Notes: generated by a model from the letters alone, not told the origin. DNA of 64,000 nt from Aquimarina mycalae (GCF_029906345.1 NZ_JARYGY010000004.1:186001-250000), one strand, 5' to 3'. Numbered from the stretch's first letter, positions 37,177 to 46,511 are shown. A program made the numbers and translations.

Positions 37177-37304
37177 TTGCACATGTTTGTGCAATGGTTC
37201 ATGAAATGAGCTAAGCAATTTATTGATGTTAATTCCTGCTTTGCAGGCAAGCAGAGTAGTTATTAGCGAATTCCATCTAGAATTTAATAATAGAAATTTT
37301 AGAT
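37177..37304 (+). promoter_or_regulatory. Cluster of hairpins and inverted repeats in the fabH leader
   Basis: TTGCACA/TGTGCAA (37177-37194) is a perfect inverted repeat. CCTGC/GCAGG (37235-37247) competes with CTGCTT/AAGCAG (37236-37254). ATCTAGAATTT (37275-37285) pairs with AAATTTTAGAT (37294-37304) with one wobble, ending 17 bases before the fabH ATG. The fatty-acid genes are commonly controlled by repressors; no regulator is encoded nearby. Confidence 0.45.
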
Positions 37305-37321
37305 GAAACTAAAATCAAGAT

Positions 37322-38317
37322 ATGAGTAAAATCACAGCCGCTATCACAGCTGTAGGCGCTTATGTGCCAGACTATGTGTTATCTAATGAGATATTAGCAA
37401 CAATGGTCGATACAAACGATGAATGGATTACCACTCGTACAGGTATTAAAGAACGGAGAATTCTAAAAGAAGAAGGTCAAGGAAGTTCTTTTTTAGGAAT
37501 AAAAGCAGCAGAAGATTTAATTGCTAAAAAGAATCTCGATCCTAAAGAGATTGATATGGTAATTTTTGCTACTGCTACTCCTGATCTCCCAGTTGCAGCA
37601 ACTGCAGCATACACCGCTTCAAAAATAGGCGCTGTTAATGCTTTTTCTTATGACTTACAAGCAGCTTGTTCCAGTTTTTTATACGGAATGTCCACAGCAG
37701 CCAGTTATATCGAATCAGGTAGATACAAGAAGATATTACTAATTGGAGCAGATAAAATGTCTTCAATTATTGATTATACAGATCGAACTACTTGTATTAT
37801 TTTTGGCGATGGTGGTGGAGCTGCCCTTTTTGAACCAAATCACGAAGGTTTAGGGCTACAAGATGAATATTTACGTACGGATGGAATCGGACGAGAGTTT
37901 CTAAAAATCGAAGCTGGTGGTTCTATACTGCCCCCAACAGAAGAAACTGTCACTAATAGACAACATTTTGTGCAACAGGATGGAAAATCTGTATTTAAAT
38001 ATGCAGTTTCTAATATGGCCGATTCTAGCTCTAAAATTATGGAGCGTAACAATCTATCTGGAGAAGATGTAGATTGGCTTGTTGCGCATCAAGCTAATAA
38101 ACGTATAATTGATGCTACGGCAAGAAGAATGGAATTGGATGAGAATAAAGTTCTTATGAATATCCATCGATACGGTAATACAACCTCAGCTACATTACCA
38201 CTATTATTAAGTGATTACGAAAAACAACTCAAAAAAGGAGATAATATAGTATTTGCCTCATTTGGTGGAGGCTTTACTTGGGGTTCAATTTTCTTAAAAT
38301 GGGCCTATAATTCCTAA
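37322..38317 (+). CDS. fabH: Beta-ketoacyl-ACP synthase III
   Basis: FabH joins acetyl-CoA (or branched primers) to malonyl-ACP to start fatty-acid synthesis. The Cys-His-Asn triad is in LQAACSSFLYGM (Cys), VAHQANKRI (His) and HRYGNTTSAT (Asn). NEILATMVDTNDEWITTRTGI is the family start. Primer choice, often branched in flavobacteria, is not predictable. It stands just before accB and accC, which supply malonyl-CoA. Confidence 0.97.
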   Translation: MSKITAAITAVGAYVPDYVLSNEILATMVDTNDEWITTRTGIKERRILKEEGQGSSFLGIKAAEDLIAKKNLDPKEIDMVIFATATPDLPVAATAAYTASKIGAVNAFSYDLQAACSSFLYGMSTAASYIESGRYKKILLIGADKMSSIIDYTDRTTCIIFGDGGGAALFEPNHEGLGLQDEYLRTDGIGREFLKIEAGGSILPPTEETVTNRQHFVQQDGKSVFKYAVSNMADSSSKIMERNNLSGEDVDWLVAHQANKRIIDATARRMELDENKVLMNIHRYGNTTSATLPLLLSDYEKQLKKGDNIVFASFGGGFTWGSIFLKWAYNS

Positions 38318-38345
38318 ACAACTAAAACACACAATACCCAACATT

Positions 38346-38837
38346 ATGGATTTAAAAGAAATTCAGAATTTAATTAAATTCGTTGCCAAATCTGGGGCGA
38401 GCGAAGTGAAGTTAGAGATGGAAGATGTAAAAATTACTATCAAAACAACTTCAGAAGAAAACAAAGAAACAACTTTTGTACAACAGATTCCTGTTAACGC
38501 ACCTGTTACTTCCCAACCAGTAGCTCCTGCGCAAGTAGTAGAACCAACTCCTGTTGCTCCTCCTGCTAATACCGCAGCAACAGAAGACAATTCGAAATAC
38601 ATTACTATAAAATCTCCTATTATAGGAACCCTTTATAGAAAACCGTCTCCAGACAAACCAACTTTTGTAGAGGTTGGTGATACCATTAAAGAAGGAGATG
38701 TACTATGTATTATCGAAGCAATGAAACTTTTTAATGAAATTGAAAGTGAAGTTTCTGGTAAAATTGTAAAAGTATTAGCGGATGATTCATCTCCTGTAGA
38801 GTTTGATCAGCCATTATTCTTAGTAGACCCATCATAA
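38346..38837 (+). CDS. accB: Biotin carboxyl carrier protein of acetyl-CoA carboxylase
   Basis: A folded C-terminal biotinyl domain (about 95-163) carries the biotin lysine in CIIEAMKLFNEIESE, with the YRKPSPDKPTFVEVGD thumb typical of AccB. A flexible Ala/Pro/Val-rich linker fills residues about 50-85. The N-terminus DLKEIQNLIKFVAKSGASEV is the AccC/carboxyltransferase docking helix. It is followed by 90 bases of repetitive sequence before accC, unusual spacing for a pair that is normally tight. Confidence 0.97.
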   Translation: MDLKEIQNLIKFVAKSGASEVKLEMEDVKITIKTTSEENKETTFVQQIPVNAPVTSQPVAPAQVVEPTPVAPPANTAATEDNSKYITIKSPIIGTLYRKPSPDKPTFVEVGDTIKEGDVLCIIEAMKLFNEIESEVSGKIVKVLADDSSPVEFDQPLFLVDPS

Positions 38838-38842
38838 CCCAA

Positions 38843-38915
38843 TTTTAAAATTCCAATTGACAAATCCCAAAATCCAACACTATGGAATTTGGAACATGGA
38901 ATTTGAGATTTTTAA
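38843..38915. repeat. Imperfect inverted repeat between accB and accC
   Basis: A left half rich in AAATCCCAAAATCCAA and a right half with two copies of ATGGAATTTG (38882 and 38896) can fold into one long imperfect stem that ends in TTTGAGATTT. The style resembles the AATTCCAA/TTGGAATT intergenic repeats common in flavobacterial genomes (from memory). Confidence 0.5.
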
Positions 38916-38927
38916 ATTTAGAACGTT

Positions 38928-40277
38928 ATGTTTAAAAAAATTCTAATTGCAAATAGAGGTGAGATTGCAATGCGTGTAATCAGAACCTGCAAAGAAATGG
39001 GTATCAAATCTGTAGCTGTATATTCTACAGCAGATGCCGAAAGTTTACATGTGCGTTTTGCAGATGAAGCCGTTTGTATAGGACCAGCGCCAAGTAGTGA
39101 GTCTTATCTTAAAATGTCTAACATCATCGCTGCTGCAGAAATCACAAACGCAGATGCAATACATCCTGGATATGGTTTTCTTTCAGAAAACGCTAAATTC
39201 TCTAAAATTTGTGAAGAGCACGAAATAAAATTTATTGGTGCTAGTGCAGAGATGATCGACAGAATGGGAGATAAAGCATCAGCTAAATCTACTATGATCG
39301 AAGCTGGAGTACCTTGTGTTCCAGGAAGTGAAGGTGTAATTCCAGATTTTGAGACTTGTATAAAGGTAGCTAAAGAAACTGGTTATCCAGTAATGCTTAA
39401 AGCCAGTGCTGGTGGTGGTGGTAAAGGTATGCGCGCAGTTTGGAAAGAAGAAGATCTGCAAAATGCCTGGGAATCTGCCAGACAAGAAAGTAAAGCTGCT
39501 TTTGGCAACGATGATATGTACATGGAGAAACTTATTGAAGAACCACGTCATATAGAAATTCAAGTCGTAGGTGATAGTAATGGTAGAGCATGTCACTTAT
39601 CAGAAAGAGATTGTTCTGTACAACGAAGACACCAAAAATTAACTGAAGAAACTCCTTCTCCATTCATGACAGATGAATTGAGAAACAAGATGGGTGAAGC
39701 CGCTGTAAAAGCCGCTGAATATATCAAATATGAAGGAGCAGGAACTGTAGAGTTTTTAGTAGACAAACATCGTAATTTCTATTTTATGGAGATGAATACT
39801 CGTATCCAGGTAGAACACCCAATCACAGAACAAGTGGTTGATTACGATTTAATAAGAGAACAAATATTAGTAGCTGCTGGCGTGCCAATTTCTGGCAAGA
39901 ATTATTACCCGCAGTTACACTCTATAGAATGTAGAATCAATGCAGAAGATCCATATAAGGATTTCCGACCTTCGCCAGGTAAAATAACAAATTTACATAT
40001 TCCTGGTGGTCACGGAGTTCGTATTGATACACACGTATACAGTGGTTACATCATTCCACCTAATTACGATTCTATGATCGCTAAATTAATCACTACTGCC
40101 CAAACTCGTGAAGAGGCAATTAATAAGATGAAAAGAGCCCTTGATGAATTTGTGGTAGAAGGAATAAAAACTACTGTCCCATTTCATAGACAATTAATGG
40201 ATCATCCGGATTATGTTTCTGGAAATTATACCACTAAGTTTATGGAGGATTTTGAGATGGAAGAACCACAAAACTAA
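38928..40277 (+). CDS. accC: Biotin carboxylase subunit of acetyl-CoA carboxylase
   Basis: AccC carboxylates biotin on AccB with ATP and bicarbonate. The N-terminal [20 protein letters not shown], the glycine-rich ATP-grasp loop [14 protein letters not shown], and the catalytic [21 protein letters not shown] are all present. The length of 449 is standard. Carboxyltransferase genes are not in the window. A terminator sits 10 bases after the stop. Confidence 0.98.
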   Translation: MFKKILIANRGEIAMRVIRTCKEMGIKSVAVYSTADAESLHVRFADEAVCIGPAPSSESYLKMSNIIAAAEITNADAIHPGYGFLSENAKFSKICEEHEIKFIGASAEMIDRMGDKASAKSTMIEAGVPCVPGSEGVIPDFETCIKVAKETGYPVMLKASAGGGGKGMRAVWKEEDLQNAWESARQESKAAFGNDDMYMEKLIEEPRHIEIQVVGDSNGRACHLSERDCSVQRRHQKLTEETPSPFMTDELRNKMGEAAVKAAEYIKYEGAGTVEFLVDKHRNFYFMEMNTRIQVEHPITEQVVDYDLIREQILVAAGVPISGKNYYPQLHSIECRINAEDPYKDFRPSPGKITNLHIPGGHGVRIDTHVYSGYIIPPNYDSMIAKLITTAQTREEAINKMKRALDEFVVEGIKTTVPFHRQLMDHPDYVSGNYTTKFMEDFEMEEPQN

Positions 40278-40286
40278 CTAACGATT

Positions 40287-40312
40287 AAGCCTCAGCAATG
40301 AGGCTTTTTTTA
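40287..40312 (+). terminator. Rho-independent terminator after accC
   Basis: AAGCCTCA (40287-40294) pairs with TGAGGCTT (40299-40306), loop GCAA, then a T-run. It covers an upstream ATG (40298) of the next frame. Confidence 0.92.
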
Positions 40313-40324
40313 TACGTTTTAAAA

Positions 40325-41437
40325 ATGATCGCAAGCTACTGGGAACATAAAACTTGGTTGTCTAATGTCGATTTTACTATTATTGGTAGTGGAATCGTTG
40401 GGCTTAATTGTGCGCTTCGGTTAAAAAATAAATTTCCAAAAGCTAATATTCTGATCCTCGAACGAGGAATGCTTCCTAATGGCGCTAGTACTAAAAATGC
40501 TGGATTTGCTTGCTTTGGCAGTCTATCTGAAATTCTGGATGACCTCAACTCACATTCTGAAGAAGAAGTACTACAATTGGTACAAAAAAGATATCAAGGT
40601 TTGCGGTTGTTACGCAAAAACCTTGGAGATACCACTATAGCATATATCCAAAATGGCGGATATGAACTTTTCACAAAAACAGACACTGGATTATACGAAA
40701 CTTGCCTTTCCAAAATAGAAGACATTAACACTTTATTGAAATCCATTTTTAAGAATGATGTGTTTCTTAAAAAAGACAATATTTTTAATTTTGATAATAT
40801 CCAGCCTACATACATAGTTAATCAATTCGAAGCACAACTTGATACTGGTAAAATGATGGAAGCTCTTTTACAAAAAGTACAAATTGCGGGTATTAAAATA
40901 CTTAATAATTGTAATGTGCATTCTTTTACAGAAACCAATAGTGCTGTAGAAATAAAAACAGATGATTTTACGTTTTCTTCTAATAAAGTACTAATTGCAA
41001 CAAATGGTTTTGCTTCTCAATTAGGAATTGATAATGTACAACCTGCAAGGGCGCAAGTATTAATTACGAAGCCTATACAAGACTTGCATATTAAAGGCAC
41101 ATTTCATCTGGATAAAGGATATTATTATTTCAGAAATATCGATAATAGAATTCTTTTTGGTGGCGGAAGAAACTTAGATTTTAAAGCAGAAGAAACCACA
41201 GAATTAGGCCAAACCCAATTAGTGCAACAAAAACTAGAGGAAATATTAAAAACAGTAATTCTACCAAATATAGATTTTGAAATAGAACATCGTTGGAGTG
41301 GAATTATGGGCGTTGGAAATCAAAAGAAATCCATCGTGAAACAAATTTCTAATAATGTGTACTGTGGCGTAAGGCTTGGTGGTATGGGTGTAGCAATTGG
41401 AAGTCTTGTTGGTACAGAATTAGCAGATCTTATGTAG
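40325..41437 (+). CDS. FAD-dependent DAO-family oxidoreductase
   Basis: This 370-residue flavoprotein shows the Rossmann motif VDFTIIGSGIVGLNCALRLK followed by FPKANILILERG, then STKNAGFACFGSLSE, the DAO-type flavin contacts, and C-terminal GVRLGGMGVAIGSLVG. It belongs to the group of glycine/D-amino-acid oxidase and sarcosine-oxidase-like enzymes; the substrate is unknown. The ATG at 40325 is chosen because an ATG 27 bases upstream lies in the accC terminator. It precedes mtgA by 16 bases. Confidence 0.88.
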   Translation: MIASYWEHKTWLSNVDFTIIGSGIVGLNCALRLKNKFPKANILILERGMLPNGASTKNAGFACFGSLSEILDDLNSHSEEEVLQLVQKRYQGLRLLRKNLGDTTIAYIQNGGYELFTKTDTGLYETCLSKIEDINTLLKSIFKNDVFLKKDNIFNFDNIQPTYIVNQFEAQLDTGKMMEALLQKVQIAGIKILNNCNVHSFTETNSAVEIKTDDFTFSSNKVLIATNGFASQLGIDNVQPARAQVLITKPIQDLHIKGTFHLDKGYYYFRNIDNRILFGGGRNLDFKAEETTELGQTQLVQQKLEEILKTVILPNIDFEIEHRWSGIMGVGNQKKSIVKQISNNVYCGVRLGGMGVAIGSLVGTELADLM

Positions 41438-41453
41438 CTAATTACTATTTGTT

Positions 41454-42122
41454 ATGAGAAAAATTTTTGGTTTTATAGTTAAAAGTTTTATCGCTTTCAT
41501 AATCCTAAGTGTATTGTGGGTTCTTGTATACAAATGGGTAGATGTACCAGGAACTCCATTAATGATTATTCGTGATTTTCAGTCCGAAAAAAAAATACAA
41601 ACGAAACATCAATGGGTATCCATCGCACGTATTTCCAAAAACGTTCAACTAGCAATTATTTGTAGCGAAGACCAAAGGTTCTTAAACCATGGCGGTTTTG
41701 ACACTAAAGCAATTCAAAAAGCAATCAAAGATCATAAATCTGGTAAACGATTACGAGGAGCAAGTACTATTTCGCAGCAAACAGCTAAGAATGTTTTTTT
41801 ATGGCCTCATCGTAGTTGGGTTCGAAAAGGTTTAGAAAGTTATTTTACTTTTTTGATCGAAACCTTTTGGAGTAAAGAACGAATTCTTGAGGTATATTTA
41901 AATAGTATAGAGATGGGTGATGAAATATACGGTATAGAAGCTGCCGCTCAATTTTGGTTTAATAAATCCGCCATCGATCTAAACACATCTGAAGCTGCAG
42001 CCATCGCAGCAATACTACCTAATCCAAGAAAACATCTCGCCAACCCTCCATCCAACTATATTCAGGAAAGAAAAAAATGGATTCTACAACAAATGCAGAA
42101 TTATGGTTCTTTTTCTTTATAA
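41454..42122 (+). CDS. mtgA: Monofunctional biosynthetic peptidoglycan transglycosylase
   Basis: MtgA polymerises lipid II to glycan strands without the transpeptidase domain of class A PBPs. One N-terminal membrane helix (about 5-27) anchors a GT51 domain with the catalytic glutamate in AIICSEDQRFLNHGGFD, GASTISQQTAKNVFLW, and YLNSIEMGDEIYGIEAA. The length of 222 is normal. It is co-directional with the preceding oxidoreductase gene, possibly one transcript. Confidence 0.95.
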   Translation: MRKIFGFIVKSFIAFIILSVLWVLVYKWVDVPGTPLMIIRDFQSEKKIQTKHQWVSIARISKNVQLAIICSEDQRFLNHGGFDTKAIQKAIKDHKSGKRLRGASTISQQTAKNVFLWPHRSWVRKGLESYFTFLIETFWSKERILEVYLNSIEMGDEIYGIEAAAQFWFNKSAIDLNTSEAAAIAAILPNPRKHLANPPSNYIQERKKWILQQMQNYGSFSL

Positions 42123-42210
42123 AAGAATAATTTTTAAAAAATATTTTTCTTAACGGTAGGGTAAAACCATAATGTCTTGTTTTATAATAAAGCCCCTAAA
42201 ACCTTTTGTT

Positions 42211-42783
42211 ATGGAAAATACTCATAGAAATTATTCTTTTTCAGAAGAAGCCAGTCAAAGAAAAAATAGTCTTGTAATACCATATTATGTAGGAAATAAG
42301 ATTCAGAAAAAAGTATCAAACTATACTGAATCCATTCAAATTGTAAACCTAAATACCAGAAATTTACCTGGAATCCCTACTGTCGTTTCTGGAAAAGTTT
42401 ATACAAAAGACAAGCAACCTGTGTCAAATGCAAAAATCGAAATTTGGCATGCAGATGATGCAGGAGCCTATCATACAGATAGAAATTTTTATTTTCCTAG
42501 ACAAACTACTTTATCTGGATGCATCCTCACAAACGCAGCTGGTGAATACAAAATAAGAACAATCCGCCCAGGGATTTATGGATATAGAGCGAGACATTTT
42601 CATTATAAAATTTCTGCAGAAGGACATACTACTTTAGAAACTCAAATCTACTTTAAAAATGATCCAAGAATTCTGATCGATGAGATCGCTATAGTAGCAG
42701 AAGATTCTAGAGTCATTGACTTTAAATACAGTAACACAGGTTATTTAGAAGGAATAGTAAATATTTTTTTACCTGAAATTTAG
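42211..42783 (+). CDS. Intradiol ring-cleavage dioxygenase-like protein
   Basis: The 190-residue protein has the beta-sandwich pattern of protocatechuate or catechol intradiol dioxygenases: GKVYTKDKQPVSNAKIEIWHADDAGAYH (first Fe tyrosine) and IRPGIYGYRARHFHYKIS, which supplies a second tyrosine and two histidines. The ligand spacing resembles Fe(III) dioxygenases, so activity is plausible. No catechol pathway genes adjoin it. The ATG at 42211 is used; an in-frame ATG at 42172 would add 13 residues with no family match. A terminator follows. Confidence 0.75.
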   Translation: MENTHRNYSFSEEASQRKNSLVIPYYVGNKIQKKVSNYTESIQIVNLNTRNLPGIPTVVSGKVYTKDKQPVSNAKIEIWHADDAGAYHTDRNFYFPRQTTLSGCILTNAAGEYKIRTIRPGIYGYRARHFHYKISAEGHTTLETQIYFKNDPRILIDEIAIVAEDSRVIDFKYSNTGYLEGIVNIFLPEI

Positions 42784-42804
42784 TTTTAATTATTTTTATA
42801 CGCC

Positions 42805-42841
42805 AAGGAGGTAGTTTAGTTACAAAACTGCCTCCTTTTTT
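42805..42841 (+). terminator. Rho-independent terminator after the dioxygenase-like gene
   Basis: AAGGAGG (42805-42811) pairs with CCTCCTT near 42831-42837, extended by imperfect pairs in between, and a T-run follows. Confidence 0.85.
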
Positions 42842-42858
42842 TATGCTATCATCAGAAT

Positions 42859-42866
42859 TATATTTG
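42859..42866 (+). promoter_or_regulatory. Bacteroidota -7 box for the GreA-like gene
   Basis: TATATTTG fits TAnnTTTG. It overlaps a GTG that begins the longest open frame, so translation must start downstream, at the TTG at 42914. Confidence 0.6.
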
Positions 42867-42913
42867 TGCAATCACCATGGTTATTCTATCTTGAAATCCT
42901 AAACATTTTTTTA

Positions 42914-43366
42914 TTGAAAAAGATAAAGGAAGAATTATATCATCAATGTGAGCTATTTGTAGAAGATCGTCTTCATAGAATTCGAAATAGAATTGCTAAC
43001 ATTCAAGAATCATTAGGATCCGAAACAAAAAGTACCGCAGGAGACAAACATGAAACTGGAAGGGCAATGCTGCAACTAGAAAGAGAAAAGGCTGGTGTTC
43101 AGCTAGCTGAAGCTCAGAATTTACAGATACTTTTAGCTAAGATAGATGTTTCATCATCTTCTGAAGTTATCCGACTCGGAAGCTTAGTTAAAACTTCTCA
43201 GGGCAATTATTTTATAAGTATTTCTGTTGGAAAAATAACTGTTGAAAACGAATTCTATTTTGCCATAGCTCCAAATACTCCCATTGGAAAACTCTTATTA
43301 GGAAAGAAAACCAGTGATCATTTTAATTTTAATGAAAAACAATATATAATCCAGAAAATAGCATAG
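42914..43366 (+). CDS. GreA/GreB-like transcription elongation factor homolog
   Basis: The 150-residue protein has an N-terminal coiled coil (about 1-75, with the conserved loop TAGDKHETGRAMLQLEREKAG) and a C-terminal FKBP-like domain (VIRLGSLVKTSQGNYFISISVG ... NTPIGKLLLGKKTSDHF). Gre factors rescue backtracked RNA polymerase. The acidic D-E pair at the coiled-coil tip of true GreA is not conserved in the usual form, so a polymerase-binding role without full cleavage activity is possible. The TTG start at 42914 is inferred from the promoter position. Confidence 0.72.
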   Translation: MKKIKEELYHQCELFVEDRLHRIRNRIANIQESLGSETKSTAGDKHETGRAMLQLEREKAGVQLAEAQNLQILLAKIDVSSSSEVIRLGSLVKTSQGNYFISISVGKITVENEFYFAIAPNTPIGKLLLGKKTSDHFNFNEKQYIIQKIA

Positions 43367-43465
43367 TATAAAGCGTATTTTTTTTCTTTCTCTTAAAATT
43401 ATCAAATACGATAGCATAAAAAAATGATTTTAAGTAAATTGCCAATTCACAAATTATCATTCTAA

Positions 43466-44398
43466 ATGAAGAAGCTTTCTTTATTACTTCTAATCGGGGT
43501 ATTCGTTTTTGGGTGTAAACCATATCAAAATACTAAAATCAGAAAAGGTCAGATGACTTATGAAGAGTTTAGAGCGCAACAACGATCTTTTCCTAGTAAA
43601 GATGGCATCATAAAATATATAGATAAAGGAAATGGCCCCGTGATTTTATTACTTCATGGAGTTCCTACTTCTGGTTGGTTGTATCGTAAAATGATTGATC
43701 CTCTTGTAGCTGGCGGATATCGAGTTATTGTGCCTGATATGTTAGGGTATGGTTCTAGCGACTCTCCAGAAGGATATAAAATATATAGTGAAAAAGAACA
43801 TGCTAAACGCATCCTCGAACTTATGGATGGCTTAGGCATTGATTATTGGTCACATGTAATGCATGATGTAGGAGGTGTATGGACTTGGGAACTTTTCAAT
43901 CAAGCTCCAAAAAGAATTGAAGAATTAATTGTATTGAATACACTTTTATACGAAGAAGGATTCTATCCACCGATCCGATTTAGTCCAGGTCCTGCGGCTA
44001 AAGCAGCTATGTGGTCCTATCGTAATGGAGTTACCACCAATACTTTATTAAAAATGCTTTTTAAAGAAGGTCTAAAAGAAAATAAATTAAATGAGTTAGA
44101 TATAGAAGGATATAAAACTCCGTTGCTCGAAGGTAAAACGGATGGAATGTATTATTTCTTTACAAGAACTTGTAATTATTTTCCTGATTACTCTCTTGTT
44201 TTTGAAAGTATTGATATTCCTGTTGCTGTAATATGGGGAATTCATGATACTATGCTACAATGGACCCCTCAACAAACCAAGGTAGTTACGGCTTTAAAAA
44301 TCGACGAAGCCGATGTTCATTTCATTGATGAAAAACATTTTATACAAGAAACAAAAGCAGAAGAGATTTCTTATAAAATATTGGACTTTCTCCGATAA
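43466..44398 (+). CDS. Alpha/beta-hydrolase lipoprotein with Asp nucleophile
   Basis: A lipoprotein signal (GVFVFGC) precedes an alpha/beta-hydrolase domain. The oxyanion region is LLLHGVPTSGWLYRKM, and the nucleophile elbow is HDVGGVW, with Asp rather than Ser, as in haloalkane dehalogenases and epoxide hydrolases. The acid lies in WGIHDTML and the catalytic His in DEKHFIQE. The substrate, halogenated compound or epoxide, cannot be chosen from sequence. An envelope-anchored member of this group is unusual but not unique. It converges with a small Cys-rich gene. Confidence 0.85.
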   Translation: MKKLSLLLLIGVFVFGCKPYQNTKIRKGQMTYEEFRAQQRSFPSKDGIIKYIDKGNGPVILLLHGVPTSGWLYRKMIDPLVAGGYRVIVPDMLGYGSSDSPEGYKIYSEKEHAKRILELMDGLGIDYWSHVMHDVGGVWTWELFNQAPKRIEELIVLNTLLYEEGFYPPIRFSPGPAAKAAMWSYRNGVTTNTLLKMLFKEGLKENKLNELDIEGYKTPLLEGKTDGMYYFFTRTCNYFPDYSLVFESIDIPVAVIWGIHDTMLQWTPQQTKVVTALKIDEADVHFIDEKHFIQETKAEEISYKILDFLR

Positions 44399-44405
44399 TA
44401 TTTAT

Positions 44406-44780
44406 TTAATTAAGACCAACATTCTTAACCCAATCCTCTAATTCTATTCTAAAAATAGTACCATTTATCAATTCTTGAACCTGATCAAGTTCCTCCTTAT
44501 TTAATGCCAAATCTATTTTATCAGATGGTGTTCTTAGTAAAAGTGATCTACAATGTTGATCATGATTACAATCATCACAGCATTGAGATTGTTTCGCAAG
44601 TATACAAGCATCCGAGAAATCCTTTAACTCGTTTAGCGTAAGTAAGAATCCAATATCTCTAAACACCAACTGAACCTTACTTAACGTATTACGTTCTTTC
44701 TTTTTCCAAAAAAAAGATATTCCTAACTTATTACTGTAAATTCTATCGATAGCACTCATTTCGAATTTTATTAGATTCAA
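44406..44780 (-). CDS. Hypothetical protein with cysteine/histidine cluster
   Basis: The 124-residue protein contains CCDDCNHDQHC around residues 67-77, a compact arrangement that could bind a metal ion, within an otherwise helical sequence. A possible DUF6686 membership is a memory match, not a search. It follows recJ by 39 bases on the same strand and is probably co-transcribed. The function is unknown. Confidence 0.7.
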   Translation of the reverse strand: MNLIKFEMSAIDRIYSNKLGISFFWKKKERNTLSKVQLVFRDIGFLLTLNELKDFSDACILAKQSQCCDDCNHDQHCRSLLLRTPSDKIDLALNKEELDQVQELINGTIFRIELEDWVKNVGLN

Positions 44781-44819
44781 AAGTATTAATTATTTATAAT
44801 TAATCTAAATAAAAATAAG

Positions 44820-46511
44820 TTAATTTATATCTTTTAATTTCAATTGTAGTGATACCTCACCATTCCAATGGTTTTCATCTATAGTATAGGCAACCTTAAT
44901 ATTCTGGTTATTCGAAATCAAATTTTGTTTTGGTCCCAAGTTAAAGCCAATCGCATTTATACCCAATCCATTTTTTTGAATTCTACATTTCAGGTGTTTC
45001 TCATCGGCTCCTACACATTTTGCATATCCAGAATCCTTAACGTTTTCTGTCATAAATACTGGTGTCATATTTCCTGGACCAAATGGCGCAAATTGTTTAA
45101 GAATCCTAAAGAACTTTGGTGTAATCTCATTTAATTCTATCGGAATATCTATTACTACTTCTGGAATCAACAGATGTTTATCTATGGTTTCACTTACAAC
45201 TTCCTCAAATTTTTGCTTGAATACTTCATATTGTTCTTCTTTTAGCGTTAATCCTGCAGCGTATTTATGACCTCCAAATTGTTCTATATGTTCTGAGCAT
45301 GCATCTAAGGCATTATATACATCAAACCCTTTTACAGATCTGGCAGAAGCAGCCAGCATTGCACCACTTTTGGTGAAAACCAAAGTAGGTCGATAATACG
45401 TTTCTATAAGTCTTGATGCCACAATCCCGATAACACCTTTGTGCCAATTTTCATCATACACCACTGTAGTGAATCTGTCTTCTTCTTTGTTTTTAGTTAT
45501 TTGTACTAAAGCCTCTTCTGTAATGTTTTTGTCTGCATCCTTTCGATCACTATTATACGTTTCTATTTCGGCAGCATATTCTGATGCAATCTTAGGATCT
45601 TCCTCTTTCAGCAAATTCACTGCATGTAATCCATGTTTCATTCTTCCGGCTGCATTAATTCTTGGGGCTATTATAAAGACTACATCAGTAATTGTTAGGA
45701 TCTCTTTTTTGACTTGCGAAAGCATTGCTCTAAAACCTGTTCTAGGATTTTGATTAATAACCTGAAGACCATAATAAGCCAATACTCTATTCTCTCCTGT
45801 TATCGGAACAATATCTGCTCCTATCGCTGTGGCAACCAGGTCCAAATACAATACTAAATCATCGATAGACTGTTGCTTTTTTACAGCAATTGCCTGAATT
45901 AATTTAAACCCTACTCCACAACCACATAATTCTTTATAAGGATATTCACAATCTTCTCGTTTAGGGTCTAATACGGCTGCTGCATCTGGAATGGTATCAC
46001 CTGGTCGGTGATGATCACAGATTATAAAATCGATTCCTTTTGATTTTGCATAGGCCACTTTTTCTATAGCTTTGATCCCGCAATCCAGTGCTATAATCAA
46101 TGAGATATCATTATCAGATGCATAATCGATTCCTTGATATGACACTCCATATCCTTCTTTATAACGATCTGGAATATATGTAGTGATTTGAGGCGATATT
46201 GATTCTAAATACGAAGACATTAGCGCTACAGACGTTGTTCCATCTACATCATAATCCCCATAAACCATAATATTTTCTTGATCTGATACTGCTTTCTCTA
46301 TTCTGGAAACAGCTTTATCCATGTCTTTCATTAAAAAAGGATCGTGTAAATCTTCTAATGAGGGCCTAAAAAATGTTTTAGCTTGATCATACGTTTCGAT
46401 ACCTCTCTGAACTAATAACAAAGCAACTGTCGAATCTACGTTAAGAGCTTTTGCTAAATTGTTAACTATTGCAGTATCAGGTTTTGGTTTTAGGGTCCAT
46501 CTCATCGGCAT
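44820..46511 (-). CDS. recJ: Single-stranded-DNA-specific exonuclease RecJ
   Basis: RecJ digests 5' single-stranded DNA in recombination and mismatch repair. The DHH motifs are VYGDYDVDGTTS, DCGIKAI and ICDHHRPGD; the DHHA1 region has GGHKYAAGLTL. An OB-fold-like C-terminus follows. Length (563) and order are standard. Met3 (46505) is an alternative start, since MRWTLKPKPD is the common N-terminus in this group. Confidence 0.96.
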   Translation of the reverse strand: MPMRWTLKPKPDTAIVNNLAKALNVDSTVALLLVQRGIETYDQAKTFFRPSLEDLHDPFLMKDMDKAVSRIEKAVSDQENIMVYGDYDVDGTTSVALMSSYLESISPQITTYIPDRYKEGYGVSYQGIDYASDNDISLIIALDCGIKAIEKVAYAKSKGIDFIICDHHRPGDTIPDAAAVLDPKREDCEYPYKELCGCGVGFKLIQAIAVKKQQSIDDLVLYLDLVATAIGADIVPITGENRVLAYYGLQVINQNPRTGFRAMLSQVKKEILTITDVVFIIAPRINAAGRMKHGLHAVNLLKEEDPKIASEYAAEIETYNSDRKDADKNITEEALVQITKNKEEDRFTTVVYDENWHKGVIGIVASRLIETYYRPTLVFTKSGAMLAASARSVKGFDVYNALDACSEHIEQFGGHKYAAGLTLKEEQYEVFKQKFEEVVSETIDKHLLIPEVVIDIPIELNEITPKFFRILKQFAPFGPGNMTPVFMTENVKDSGYAKCVGADEKHLKCRIQKNGLGINAIGFNLGPKQNLISNNQNIKVAYTIDENHWNGEVSLQLKLKDIN

